Below, in pieces: positions 1 through 12,378 of a DNA stretch of 64,000 bases. The notes under the pieces are model-generated. The model did no database searches and was not told the DNA's origin. It saw only the letters and a list, made by a program, of their open reading frames with translations. The DNA comes from Mucor racemosus (taxonomy: Eukaryota; Mucoromycota; Mucoromycetes; Mucorales; Mucoraceae). A program made the translations under genes and the position numbers. Location: NCBI GenBank assembly GCA_027405735.1, contig JAPEHQ010000006.1, forward strand, positions 1,116,001 through 1,180,000, in the 5' to 3' direction. Position 1 is the first letter of the stretch, and each line of letters starts with the position of its first letter.

Positions 1-1231
1 GCCACAAAATCCCGCCAATTTCCTTTAAATTTGACTAAAACGCCTTTCAAAAAGTGGTGATTATGATACGAAAAGGCAAATTATTCCATATTTCTCACCA
101 TGAACTATCACTAGATATGCATAGTTGTAGTTTAAATATCTCTAACTATAGTTTAATAAGCTAATTTGTATAGATAAATGCTATTTCTAAGAATATGCCT
201 TTTATTGGAAAATTTCAGTTTCAAAAAATATGATTTCAAATACATGTCTATTTTCTCTACTTTTTCTTGAAAAATCTTCAACTAATCTCAACGTCAGTCT
301 ATCTTTTGTTTTGTTAGTTTTCATTTATTATTTCATTTGTAAAAACGCTTTAAAATTGCACTTGAGCCTAGTTTCTTTCATTGTGATGGGAAATCCAGTT
401 GTACAAAATTATCAAAGGCAGTGTCCTGATCATGTTGGTAAACTTTTGCCATCATTGTTTACTTGGCATTAGCCGGGATTTTGTTTCCAAGAAGACAGAT
501 AATTACATGATATCCATATCCATTGTTTAACAGATCTACATCAAGGCCTATCTAATCTTTTTTTTTTTTTTTTCAAATGTATGGTATCTGTCAATTGGTA
601 CACTACCTCCGCCTATGGAATACAGCACCCTATATTTACAGTTACCCCACACGGGTATATTGTTATCCATGTATCACAAACATTTGTCTGGTTAATTTTT
701 TCAGGGATAATCTCTTTACATAGCTCTACTTTTTGACAGAGATCGTAGCAAAAGAAAAAATATTACAAATATATTTCATCTGTTGAATTGATACTAGTCT
801 AGTCTCATGCATTTGATTTGAATGAGAATGTATATACGGGGTTTCTTCGTAGCAACTACTGAAATCAGCTCAACTAAAATTACTACCAATGATTTATCAA
901 TCATTTGCAGTTACCACACATCTAACATATGTCACATTGGCAATAATCATGTCATTTTTTCTCAGGACTCTTTTTACTATGATAGATGGGTGCTTACATA
1001 ACCATATATAGTGATACAAGGCCTAGTCTTTATAATGATGAACCCTGTCTTTCCGGAGAGATATAATTAAGGAATATATGCATAGATAGGAACCCTGGGG
1101 AAACCTTAGCGTGTGAAAACTAGTACCATAACAATCGGAGCTCAAGGCGATTTGTAAAGTTTAAAAGACCCTGCAAAAATCGAATGATTAGATATCATTA
1201 TTCTTCTTCTTCTTTAAAAATAACTTTTATA
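1..1231. other. Intergenic, no gene supported
   Basis: AT-rich sequence with no open frame that shows splice-consistent extension or a recognisable motif. An 80-codon frame at 230-472 is hydrophobic and shows no family features. The 3' end is presumably the promoter and 5' UTR of the dioxygenase gene that follows. Confidence 0.6.
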
Positions 1232-2289
1232 ATGCTTACTGATATTAACAACGTTCCTATTGATCAAGCTATCAAGGAAAATGGTTTCGTTATCGTAGAT
1301 AACTTGATCCCCGAGGAAATGTTCCTTAGACTCAGAGATGCTTGTGATCGTGTTGTCGACAGAGCCAGAAAAGGTGACTGGAAGTACAGGTACAGTAATA
1401 GATCTACATGTACATTATACAGATAAATCTAATCAATATATACATACTTAGACGTCTTGTCGGTACACAATTTCCTCCTTGGACTGAAGGTACTGATGTT
1501 TGGGGTGTCCAACATATGATCCATCCTGATTTGAAAGAAAAGGTGTTCGCTGAATGGTACGGATCTCCCAAGCTTTTAGAAGCTGTTGAACAATTATTAC
1601 ATACAAAGCATGATGATCTTCAACTCGGTAATAAATATTTCTATAGTATCATATAATATATATATATATATTAACATGACCTTATCTTGTAGAATTATTC
1701 AACCTTTTGATCAATCCTCAAGATTCTGATTTTGATTTAACATGGCATCGTGATGCCGTCAAAGCCGAGGCATCGGAAGAGGAAGAAACTGAGAAGCTCA
1801 AGATCCCTCATTATGGAACTCAATGGAATACGTAAGCATATCAAGTAAATTGTTTAAATTTATCGATTACTCATTTCTTATAGTGCCTTGTATGATGACT
1901 CATGTCTCTTTGTTGTCCCCAACTCTCATCGTCGTGTTAGAACCGAGGCCGAAAGAGATATCACTATCAATGACCCCAAGAGTCATAATATGCCCGGTCA
2001 ATTGCGTGTAGATTTGAAGGCTGGACAAACCGTATTCTATGACAACAATATCTTACATCGTGCTTCTTATATCTCTGCAAATAAGCGTGCTACTCTTCAT
2101 GCCTCTATGGGTACTATTGAAGGTGGACATCATCGTGCTGCTGTCATTCTTCAACATGGTCTTGACTGGATGAACACTGATGGTTTCAAGGAAACACTTC
2201 CTGAATCTCTTCTTAAACCTCATGCCAATGTTCTTGCTATGGCTGAAAAGGCAGGCATTACAAACATGCAAGCCAAGCCTATTCATTAA
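1232..2289 (+). CDS. Phytanoyl-CoA dioxygenase (PhyH) family protein, 4 exons
   Basis: Predicted Fe(II)/2-oxoglutarate-dependent oxygenase of the PhyH family, about 292 aa. Exons are 1232-1389, 1452-1627, 1693-1831 and 1884-2289; all introns are GT-AG and the phases join. Family hallmarks are seen directly. The metal-binding H-x-D lies in TWHRDAV (H130, D132). A distal His is in ILHRASY (about 216), followed by an Arg in KRATLH that would hold 2-oxoglutarate. The start at 1232 is chosen over an upstream in-frame ATG (1184) because the residues before it are Ser/Tyr-rich and unlike the family. The true substrate cannot be told from sequence; many fungal members hydroxylate secondary metabolites or lipids rather than phytanoyl-CoA. 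Identification of the fold is firm and function is open. Confidence 0.88.
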
Positions 2290-3583
2290 ACTCATCTATG
2301 TAATAAATCATTCTTAATCTGTAAAATATCCTTTATTAATGATCCTGTATCAGGCGTATCTTTGTTTTCTTTAAATATTTGTTATGCTGACAATAAATCT
2401 AATGCTTAGTTGTTGTCCTAGATATTTGTCATTTTTTAAAAGCAATATTTCACATTCCGTACACTTTTTGAGTGAGCCTCAAAGCTTTTAAAGGATTAAT
2501 TACCTATTATTAATCGTTGAAATTCTGATGGAAATTAAGTCAAAGTAAGCTAATACTACATACATTTATTCCGTATTTTTTATTTTAGCATTATATGATT
2601 AGACTAAATAATATATGTATATTTTCAGTAGAGTATGGCCTGAGTTTACAATGACAATTGAGCTTTTTTCAATAAACTTTGTTTGTTGTCTATACATAAC
2701 TACAATAAATTGTGCCGATAAATCATTTATGCAAGTTCAAAGTAATACAAAATATACAATTAGGTTATGAAAATCCATTTTTAACGATGAGACGCCCTAG
2801 CAGTGTCTAACGCTGTGTGTAATTGACACACAATTGGCAATCGACGAAAACAAGAATATTCCTGCATAATTAAACGGAGGCGTATACCCGAAAATTGATA
2901 TAATACTTAGACAGAAAAAAATGTAGCAAGAATAGCAATATCCGGAAGTGTATTATATCTAAATCTGTGTCCAAGTGCGATAAGAGATATTCTTGCTTCA
3001 ATTTTGAACGATTGAAATGTCTATTTCAACCTAAACGAGGAGCGATTTGTATTAAAATGGGTATGCTTTCTGTTACACTGTGAAACCGTGTTAGTGGCCT
3101 GATAATCGTCAAGAAAAAAAAGGGAGAAAATATTGGATAGAGTCTTGTCGAGACAAACCAAAAGAAATTTGTAGTGTAACCAGGTAAACAAACAAAACAA
3201 ACAAGAAAAATAACAATAATAAAGTATCGCCCCCTCGCTAATATTAAACTTTTTAATATAAAGAAACTCTTACAATACCAGTGAACGATAGTAACCAAAA
3301 CGCAAGTTTATATGTTATATAAAAGCGGAACTGTAGTGTCAAAATCTGCTCCTGTATGCGACAAATACATGACAGTAATTTCATACGGAATACACACAAA
3401 GTGACTAAAATAAGGGGTAAAAAACCGATTAATTTACCTCTAGAACAATCTAATGTCTAGCAGACAATAGCAAAAAATTGAATATAAAAACAACTTTGAT
3501 ACAACCTTATTTTATGCATATCTTTCTCTCGTGTTTACCTTTTTTTCTTATCGAGGCATTTAAGAGCTTTTCTTTAGTTTGTA
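2290..3583. other. Intergenic, no gene supported
   Basis: AT-rich spacer between two plus-strand genes. It should contain the 3' UTR of the dioxygenase gene (AATAAA-like sequence near 2301) and the promoter of the 7-TM gene. A 90-codon minus-strand frame at 3026-3298 has no supporting features. Confidence 0.55.
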
Positions 3584-5099
3584 ATGGATACTTCCTCATA
3601 CATTGCCCAGTCATTGCAACCAGATGGCCCAGAATTAGCAGCAAAGCTTGTATCCATATTTTCAATGACATTACTTTCTTGCCTATTTGGTGTCAAAACA
3701 TACAATGTACATTACAAATATCTCACTTATTCAAAATGGCTTATTTTAGCTTTATATGTATTTTCTTGGTCATTTACTACCACCAGTATGCTTCTAGTTA
3801 CAACTAACAATAGTACGTGTATTTATTTTTTACTTTGTATGCAAGTTAGTAACAATAATCAATAGAGAATTATACATCTTGCTTTTTGTCGATCATGGTC
3901 TGTGATATTTTTTATTCAAGTACCAAAATAACGATTTATGCTTGGTATGTCTTTAATACATGATCTGAAGAAAGAAAAAGCATTAATGTTGTATGTAGGC
4001 TCATCGAGAAAGTATATGTTGTATCTTCTATTCGTCAAACAAGATGGAAGTCAAAGGCGTATAGGTTTCATTTATGCTTAATGCTGCCATATATCGCCAT
4101 TTTCACGTTGATGGTAATTTGCATGTTTGAATAGATCAGCATATGAGACCCCTTAAAAATAACCAATTTCAATAGTTGGTTTTTCATATTTCAGAGATAG
4201 ATTCCAGTGGTATTTGCATAATTGGTTTGCAATCAATTGCTTCTCTACCGCTTTTAGTAAGTCTAATGTCTGTTTTATCAACAGCTATTAATGTTATTTT
4301 TAACATAGATTTATGATTTTGTAAGATGAAATATCGCAGTATATAACATACAAAACTATATTTTACTGATTTTAAACAATAGCTTATCAATTTTTACATG
4401 ACAATCTTTTTTGTTCGTCCCTTGTTAAAACTTGGTGCTGGAGTGAAAGCAGGCTGGAGAGCATCCCGTCTAAATGAAGTAGCCTTAAGGACTATGGTTG
4501 CATCTGTAGTGTGTTTAATTGCTTCATTTGCAAATGTTTTGGCTCTCGTTTTATTCAATGGCCGACAAAGAGGTCTCGTTTGTTTAACATGTTGCACTGT
4601 TGATGTAACCATCAATGTTGTTACAATTCATTGGGTAAATCATAATACATACACTCATACAATGAATGTTTGCATTAATTATATTATTATGTAGGTTACT
4701 TCACAAACACCTGGTAAAAGAATGAAAGAAACAGGTGTCGATTATTCTACTCATCAAAGAGAATCAGGTCAAGAAAATTCGGCATATCAACGTCATAACA
4801 CAAATGAAGACCCAGATACAACTTTGCATAATAATCACAGTGATATTGTTGATATATTAGCTACGCAACAAACAAATGACATTGCTGCTGGAACAATTAA
4901 TTTGTATGGTTTCACAAATAATGATTTTCAAATTGAAGATTTGAAAACAGTGCCTCCTTATTCTGCTTCTTCTAATGTCACTAACAATGATAACAAGAAA
5001 GAAATAACTTGTGAAGATCAGTCTTCAACAGATAGTAATTTTTGTACTTCCTCTATCCATGAATCACAAAGTAGCCGGAAATCCTTGACTAAACGATAA
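3584..5099 (+). CDS. Seven-transmembrane protein with long hydrophilic C-tail, 6 exons
   Basis: Assembled here from exons 3584-3812, 3866-3944, 3999-4113, 4197-4256, 4383-4634 and 4695-5099. All introns are GT-AG and every phase matches, giving about 379 aa. Seven hydrophobic segments can be read in order: residues about 22-40, 48-73, 77-105, 122-140, 145-170, 192-218 and 224-245. A polar C-terminal tail of about 135 residues, rich in Asn, Ser, Thr and Gln, follows. Short basic loops (for example RQTRWKSKAY) lie between segments. The topology resembles a G-protein-coupled receptor, but I see no diagnostic receptor motif, so no ligand or pathway is assigned. Alternatives are an unrelated 7-TM membrane protein. 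The exon model is stronger than the functional guess. Confidence 0.72.
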
Positions 5100-5170
5100 A
5101 CAATCCTCTCCATATTCTTAATACATGTACTTTTACCTAATTATTTACAGATTTATTAAATATTCTAAGC

Positions 5171-6431
5171 TTAAATTGTATGCATTTTGAAAGATTTATA
5201 CATGACGAGAGGTAATTTCCAATCTTTCTTTTGTAGTTTAACATCAAATACATTAAAATTGACCTTTTCCAGACTTTCTAAATATCTCACATAAGGAATC
5301 TAAGGAGATTTTGTTAGCGTAAAATTGCATTATTTTTGTACATTTAAAAAACTTACGGCGGATAAAAGGGCAGGAAATGCCTCATGAGGAATTTGGCTCA
5401 TTAATGATCTAGCTGTCAGTAATTGATCGTATGCAGCTGTTGCCACATCGTAAACTGCATCCTCCATACCATCGATTTCCCCTCTAAAAACATTTTCTTG
5501 GACCAAATTATGCTATTGAAAACTTCTTATTAATACTCTGGTTTACTAGATTTAAATATATTGATTTACCTTGGCTGTAATTTCTGCTGGTAAAACTAAT
5601 CTTTTTTGACTGACATGGAAGGGTAAAGATCTCAAAAATGTTGTAATACCAATCATTTTACCAATATGACTGATAGCATGATCTGCATTTACATCTTTAA
5701 CACCAAGTGATTCCAATTGAAGGTATAACAAGCTGGATTGGGTATTTTCTGAATAATTTTCCATGTCCTTCAAGGTCATGAATTGATGATCATCCAAATT
5801 ACTAGTCTATATTATTTGATTTTATCAATATCATGGCATCTCTTTGTGGCTCAAAATACACACTAACTCTTTCAGAAATGATACGCTTCATCCACATGGC
5901 TGACATTTTTGATGATTTCAATGCTTCAGATAAAGCTAAAGCAATTGGTTGTTCAGGAGGATGACCCTATCAAAAATAAAAAATCAATAATTGTTCCTTG
6001 TTCCATACAACATTAATACTCACTGCATAGATTTTGTCGATTGTGTCCTTCCAAAATTGCATTCTCATTTTACCAATTTCGGGTTTCGACACATTTTCAC
6101 GAATAGATGCCAATTCTACATTGAAAGCTCGAATAGCATATTGTGTATTTCTCAATTCTGATGGAAAGAATGGTACGCACAAATATCCTTCATAATCTCT
6201 AAGCCTATTATATATGATTTATGTGAATAAACATATTCCTAAGTTTGCAGGGCATGCAGGAGTTTTTTTTTTTTTTCATTTTTTTTTTTTTTCATTTTAC
6301 CTGACAGAGTCTTTACAATAATTCAAAGCATTCTGCATTCGCTCAGGACTGACGGTAGAGTGATGTCGCTTTAAAGAGGTCTTGCTAATGTTGATAATAG
6401 TCTGACGTCTTGACTGAAGAAGCAAGCTCAT
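5171..6431 (-). CDS. NDUFAF6: NDUFAF6-like mitochondrial complex I assembly factor, 6 exons
   Basis: Member of the squalene/phytoene-synthase-fold family that assists early assembly of mitochondrial complex I (the ND1 module). Minus-strand exons are 6301-6431, 6024-6204, 5868-5966, 5570-5806, 5357-5512 and 5171-5299, all phase-consistent, giving 310 aa, close to the usual size. The N-terminus is rich in Arg, Ser and Lys and lacks acidic residues, as in a mitochondrial presequence. Family blocks follow: RLRDYEGYLCVPFF, then MRMQFWKDTIDKIY, then NTQSSLLYLQLESLGV, then ITTFLRSLPFH, and a C-terminal AFPALLSAIPYVRYLESL block. The Asp-rich motifs of true prenyl synthases are not conserved here, as expected for this subfamily. 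Complex I is retained in Mucoromycota, consistent with the call. Confidence 0.88.
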
Positions 6432-7344
6432 TTTTTGTTTTGTTAAACGGGTTAATGTAAGTAAGTGAAGAGTAAAAACTGTCTATCCACCCCTCTATCC
6501 CGTTATTTAATATTTTAGCTGCTTCACCAGGGTTGGGTTATTTAAAGTCAGTAGACATTATTATATGTGGGGCAAAAAGCAATCCAAAAGGCGATTCAAG
6601 TAAAATGCGAACCGTATATCTTACACATATCAAATATTCTGAAAGTAAGAATCTGATGGCCCATAATGACAAAAGCATATTTGTCACAAAATAAAATTAA
6701 TGAGATTATAATAGGATTACGACGTAAAATTCTAACTTTATTTTCTTGAAAATACAATTGTAAGATGTAAGACTTCACAAAATATAATTCAGGTTATTGT
6801 GCTGAGATATCTTAATTCACATCATTAAAATGAAAGCATTCATTCAAAAAGCTGTTGATATATCCGTCTGGTACTAGCCAAATACATTATCCAGAAACTA
6901 AATCCATGAAGAGAAACTTCCAGAAGATTGGAAAAAGAAGCATATGAGCTAGGCAAGGCAGGTTTTGTGATTTATTTATTGCAGTTGATTTGATTTGATT
7001 GTAGACTTTATGTTTTACGCATTGAAACTTTGATGCTTTACTATTTTGCATATATCGTACACAAACACTGTTGAGACCCTTTTAGAATCAATTGATCATC
7101 TCGTAAATGCGTATGTATTTTTTTATATCTTCTCAGATATATATTATATACCAGTTTTAGCATTTTTAAAACCGTCAGCGTACCACCTTTTCAAGAACTA
7201 ACATCACACAGTCTTCTTGGGATATGAATAAAACACTGCAAAATATATCTGAGTTGATTGTATTATGCTACTTGTTCCTATATTTATTCTATATCTCACG
7301 AAAGACTCGAAAACACATATAGTTTACTGCTTTTTCCTTAAAGT
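6432..7344. other. Intergenic flank of repeat block 1
   Basis: Upstream region of NDUFAF6, then non-coding AT-rich sequence. From about 7180 it starts to resemble, with much divergence and in inverted orientation, sequence near 28.06-28.13 kb. It is therefore the worn outer edge of the large inverted repeat. No gene seen. Confidence 0.5.
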
Positions 7345-8422
7345 TTGGGCCTCACTTTTCATTCCTGGTCTACTTTTATTTCTCACTAAATAACACCAAG
7401 AAAAAATTATATGCCATTGTACCTAAGATGTTCAGCTTTAATCCAAAAACGCGTATCCCGAAATATCCTACTTTTTGCAGTTGATACATCTTTTTCAATG
7501 CCAATGTTTCAGATTTTTACAGGTATTTCACTGGTCAAAACCAAAAACTTTGGGCCTTCATATTTTTGCAAAAAATTAAGATATACTAACATTTTTTAAT
7601 AATGAAACTTACTTGTTTTGAAGCACTCTATAACATATTTCATCTTAAAAAAAATTCTGAGAGCTTTTATTTTTTTTTAAATTTTTTTGACCTTTTTGTA
7701 GTAGATTTCAAAATATTGGTTAAATTGAGCAACACCTTTTTTACATTCATGTCATCAAGCTCGTTAAGCTCTCTCAGACCCAGTTTAGTTTTTTTTAAAA
7801 GATTGATTTTTCGTCGAGATATCCTCAAAAATGTGTGCAAAGAGATTCCTTTGCTTCTACCTCCCAATTTTCCCTTGTATACCCTCATCCCAAATTCTGA
7901 ATTTGAAAAAAAAATTCACAAAAATTGTGATTTCTCTACAAAAAATGCAGCTATAAGGTTCAGCAATGGTTCAATTGATAGATAATTTTGTTGCACATGA
8001 GCTCCATAAACTAGTTCTTAAACATGTTTATAAAAAATGACGTGTATATTAAAAAAACCTTCAAAATTTCAATAGCATTTTGTGCAGCATTTTGTGTGAA
8101 ACACTTGTATAAATTTTATTTAGCTAAATGCAAAATTTAAAACTGTACAAAAAACATTTAATACGCTATTTCAACTTACTTTGTAGTTCATGAGCCATTA
8201 GGCAATTTTGTTTTTTTGATCGTTTTCAGATCGATTTGTCAGATTGATTTTTAAACCCAGGCAACATATGGTTAAGCTGTAATATGAACTATTATTTTGA
8301 TTATCTCGACGAAAAATTAATATTTTTTGCTGAAACAAAAAATACAGAGTAACTTTGAGTTGGATCTTCCTTTTGAATACAAAAAATCAATACCTTAATT
8401 TAGGCGCTCAATTTTTTACAAT

Positions 8423-8427
8423 ATATT
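8423..8427 (-). other. Empty (pre-insertion) site for the Ty3 element at 20.4-26.9 kb
   Basis: Read on the minus strand, the left arm runs CCTAA-AATAT-ATTGT without interruption. In the right arm the same AATAT pentamer is duplicated around the 6.47 kb Ty3 element (20391-20395 and 26866-26870). This fixes both element ends and the 5 bp target duplication. Confidence 0.92.
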
Positions 8428-9665
8428 TTAGGTAAATCTTAATCAATTTTGGTCAACATTTGGCCAATGCACTTATGTTCTGGAATAATTATTTCTATTT
8501 TCCGAGAGATATCAATGGCTTATAAAGTGAAGGGTGAATCAAGATGTACATCTACTTCGAAGATTTTACGTGATTTGGCTCAATATTAAACGCAAGCATT
8601 TGAAAAACATTCAAAACGCATCTGATGCATCATTCTCGACAGCCATAAAAACCGACAACAAAAACCTCATCTCGATAAATTTTAATCCTATTAACTTCCA
8701 ACTTTACATGAGGGTAGGTGCACATCTTGGATGCGATGGTCTCAAAGGGCAACTTCCACAACCTACTGCAGCATGTCGAGAAAATTAATGTCAAAGTGCA
8801 CCTATACTTTATTGCACCCTTTTAATGAAAACAATTCAAAATGCAATCTTTGTAAATAATAATCCAAGTAAGCTGCCACTCTACAGCACATGAGTACAGG
8901 TATGGATAGATACTCCAAGTATAATATCCAATATCAGCTTGCATAAATCATTGTACATTCGCTAAATTTGGACAAAAAGCTAATTATTACCTATTGCTCA
9001 CACCTACAAAAGTCAGTAAGATCACCAGTTCTCGCCAAATATGGATCTAAATAAGCCCTTGTTTCAATGGAAAGTACATCTAGTGCTAATCCATAGAATT
9101 GCAAAAGGTTCAGCCTCCCCGAGTTGCTGTAAAAATGGAGAAATCAAAACTCATACTTGCCTAAATTATTTGTATGGGTTGTTTCAAATATTCTGAGCAT
9201 TTTCATAAAATCAAATAATAATTGGAATTGGAATTTTGAGGCAGCACTTGATATGTAGTGGATATACGAATAATATATCTTGATTTCATTAGCTAACAGC
9301 TGTTTTTGAAGAAATATACCGCCATTTATGACAAGAAACCTGTTTTCCTCTGCTTAAAAAAAGTAAAGCAACTGGAAAAAGGCTTGTAATAATTAATAAA
9401 TATTGATCCAAATGGGTGGTAAGTTTCAAAATTTACTACAGCTATAACATTATTCAACACTAAATAACTTTGGTAACCCATGGATTTGCTAGGTAAATCG
9501 TACGAATCAAGAGCACCATTTTCCCAAATAGGGTTTGTTGCTAAATAGACAATTTAAAATTAGAAATAGCGCCTTATATCAGTAAAAATCAGCATATACG
9601 AAAATGAGGGGCACCAAAATTAATAATTAAACATCGTGCTTATACATTACCAATGTTGTTGTGTA

Positions 9666-10152
9666 TAAGTATAAAAGACGAGCCGAGCCTAGGACGAGCT
9701 TGACCAAAGCTCGCCACAACGAGCCGAGCTTTGTATCACTCGAGCTCGAGCCGAGCTTTAATAAAAGCTCGTTTGACAAAGACGAGTTTTTGACTTTTTT
9801 TTAAAAAGCTCGTTTGAGAAAGACGAGCTTTTGACTTCTTTTCAAAAAGTTCAAATTTAAATAATAATTAGTAAATGCTATGACATTATTACTTTAGATA
9901 ATTGTCAATTGACATTCATAAGTTTGCTTTACTTTAGATATTTGTCACTGGAAAGGTAAAATAAAGCTCGCATTGAGATGATGAGTTTTAGTCGCTGCAT
10001 AAAAAAGCTCGTTTGGGGTAAACGAGCTCTAGTCACGCGCAAAAAAAAGCTCGTCGAGGTTGAACGAGCTTTTTTGTAAGCTCGTCTAACTTTAACGAGC
10101 CTTGAGAAAAGCTCGGCTGCATAAAAAAGGCTCGGCTCGTTTAATATCACTA
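9666..10152. mobile_element. hAT-type MITE, 487 bp, 8 bp target duplication
   Basis: Present in the left arm and absent from the right arm, where the target GTTGTGTA exists once (19153-19160 on the other strand). Here the octamer flanks the insert at 9658-9665 and 10153-10160. Both ends form imperfect 24 bp terminal inverted repeats beginning TA and sharing the inner ACGAGCCGAGCC block. The interior holds many AAGCTCG / CGAGCTT half-sites, a subterminal-repeat pattern common in hAT elements. There is no transposase frame, so it is non-autonomous. An 8 bp duplication is the hAT hallmark; the family assignment rests on that and the ends. Confidence 0.85.
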
Positions 10153-12160
10153 GTTGTGTATAGTGCAATATGCTTTGAATTTAATTTTCAAAACGTTTAG
10201 GTTTCAAATATTGGTTTAAGTGACTGTAAGCAAATAAATATTAAAAAAATGAAAAACCTTTGTTCCTTGAACGAAATGATCTATTAATAATCCGCAGTAA
10301 ATAATCATCAACACATTTTATACAACTTTATCTACTAGATGATCTTTAAATCTTCAAAAAATATGAATTTTTCATAGAGTTATTGATAAATTAAGATTTG
10401 ATGAAATATAGTGGACTTGAGTGTAAAGCTGTGGTGCACAAAAAATCTATATTTATAAAACGATTTGAGAGCAAAATGTTTTATTTAAAACCGTAAATTG
10501 ATGCAGGATTGTATGAGCTACAAAAACCATTTAATCGTTAGATGACGGTAAATATACAGGTTTTTGTCAAATATTGAAAACATTTCCTAATTTCCAGTAT
10601 TTTGCACATTTACAGCTTAAAAATAGACTACAGCTTAAAGCGCGCGATTTCATTGAAAGTCCGAGAGTGTCGATTTTTGAAACAAGACATTAAATTTGTT
10701 TTTTCGAGATTTTGATAGAACGATATGACTGGGCAATTTATAGCCCAGAAATTTTGACGCTCTTTCAAATTTCAAGCAATATTAGTGGCTCCTATCATTT
10801 GAACCATTTTTTGAGGATATTTTTGTTGGTATATTTGCCATTACTCCATGAAAAATGCGTCTACAACTAATGCGAAAGGTGGAAATGAAAACGGCGCATT
10901 TTGCGCACATTGCAGTACCAAAAAAACAGAAATGGAAATGCTTTGATGTTTCGTTTTGGAATGATTAAAATCATTAGTCATTTAGTCAATTTTTATGTGT
11001 TTGGAGATAATGCATTATTACACAATCAAAATTGTAGCTAAAATCCAGTAAAATAATGCATATAAGCAAAACAAATGTTGCACATTCTGTGTTTTTAAAA
11101 ATAAAGACCTACAAGGGTCTTCTTGCTCCAATATTTAATTAATAAAAATGATCTGTCATCTAGCTAATTTTTAAAGATTTCTGCATGATGTATTGTTGTT
11201 CCATCAAAAATCCGCTTACGATCAAGCAAATAGAGCAAATAAAGCTGCAAATTTACATCAAATTGAGACATTAAAAAATACAGCTTAAAAAAAAAGACAT
11301 AATGCTGTTTACTGGGACTTTGCGAATGACCAATTATTTGACAAATTTGGCATTTCTGGCTACTGCAAATGTGAAAAGCTTTTACCAGGCTTTTAAATGT
11401 AACGTAACTAATTTTTTGATATGCATCTTTGTTGATAATGCCTTGAGTTCTGTTGGCCCTCGATCAAAGTTTTGCTTTGTATAACAGCATCAAGTCATGG
11501 TACTTATTCCTAAGCCTGGACGTTTGAGATATAATTCTTGAGGATCATTTGTATATAGATCCTTACTTCTATATCTTTTAGTTTCACGTTGATACCAATT
11601 TGAGATTGTCACATAGTAATGATGAAATATCCATTTAGTCTAAAGTCTAAAGGCTTATTTAGACATATTAATTACTAAGATAAATTGATAGTTTATTTTT
11701 GTATGACAAAGAAGAATGTTATATATATATCAATGTTTTGAATGTATCTCTTTGGAAAAACTGTTTATTTAGCTACTGTACAATATACTGTATACATGAT
11801 GGATTGAAACCGTCATGTGTCTCATTAATTTTATTTTATATGTTCTCGTTCTTATTAACTATAATAAAGCACTGACACAATATACGTTCACATGCAGGCT
11901 ATCTAGGGTTTTTTTTTCAAAAGTGGTCAAATAATTCAAAGACAAGAAGGGAGAGGGACTATAAAGGCCCTCGTTGTTCTGAACTTTGGGATCACAGATA
12001 ATTTGACTTTAACATCGTTGATTATTTTACCTGTTATACAGTGTTGTAGTACTATATAAGTATGCAGAAGCAACAAAAATGCCTTCTTTTTATATTGAAA
12101 TTGTTGTACATGAAAAGCTCATTTTTTAATAATTAAATTGATTGTTTTGTGATGTTTATT

Positions 12161-12378
12161 TGTCGGTTTTCGCCCTTTTATTTAGTTTCAATTCCTATTA
12201 GAACTGACATTTAATAGAAATTGTAATATAAATATCTTCAGGAACCGAGACCTAACAGTTCTTGGTTCCCTTTTCATTTTATAATAAAGACCCTACGTTC
12301 TCCGTGATTGAATCACTACCTAGTCTCTTTATTACTTTCCTCTTTATAAAAATAAGATCTATTTCGCAATAACTCTCA
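12161..12378 (+). mobile_element. Probable solo LTR, 218 bp
   Basis: Begins TG and ends CA and is flanked by a direct TTATT pentamer (12156-12160 and 12379-12383). The inside looks like an LTR: a TATA-like AATATAAATATC, then a hairpin (GGAACC paired with GGTTCC near 12241-12270), then an AATAAA signal. The flanking pentamer is AT-rich, so chance cannot be excluded. No internal domain remains. It is not obviously the same family as the other LTRs in the window. Confidence 0.55.

Larger units (their letters stand above)
7345..11930 (+). repeat. Left arm of giant inverted repeat
   Basis: Matches the reverse complement of 17384-20395 plus 26866-27955. Small chance frames are repeated almost unchanged in both arms: 8534-8788 equals 20030-20284, and 11302-11484 equals 17829-18011. 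The outer part (7345-8420) shows scattered differences, a few per 100 bp at most; the inner part looks nearly identical. Inner homology ends at about 11930, after the shared CTATCTAGGGTTTTTT tract. No coding capacity is recognised. The arm carries one private insertion, the MITE at 9666-10152, and keeps the uninterrupted target of the Ty3 element that splits the other arm. Confidence 0.9.

Noticed and set aside
8534..8788. 84-codon frame repeated exactly in both arms (also 20030-20284)
   Set aside because: Conserved only because the arms themselves are nearly identical; no family features and the third, diverged copy at 39.6 kb does not keep the frame.
11302..11484. 60-codon frame in both arms, with a faint transposase-like VDNA
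   Set aside because: Too short, identical because the DNA is duplicated, and no other catalytic block is nearby.
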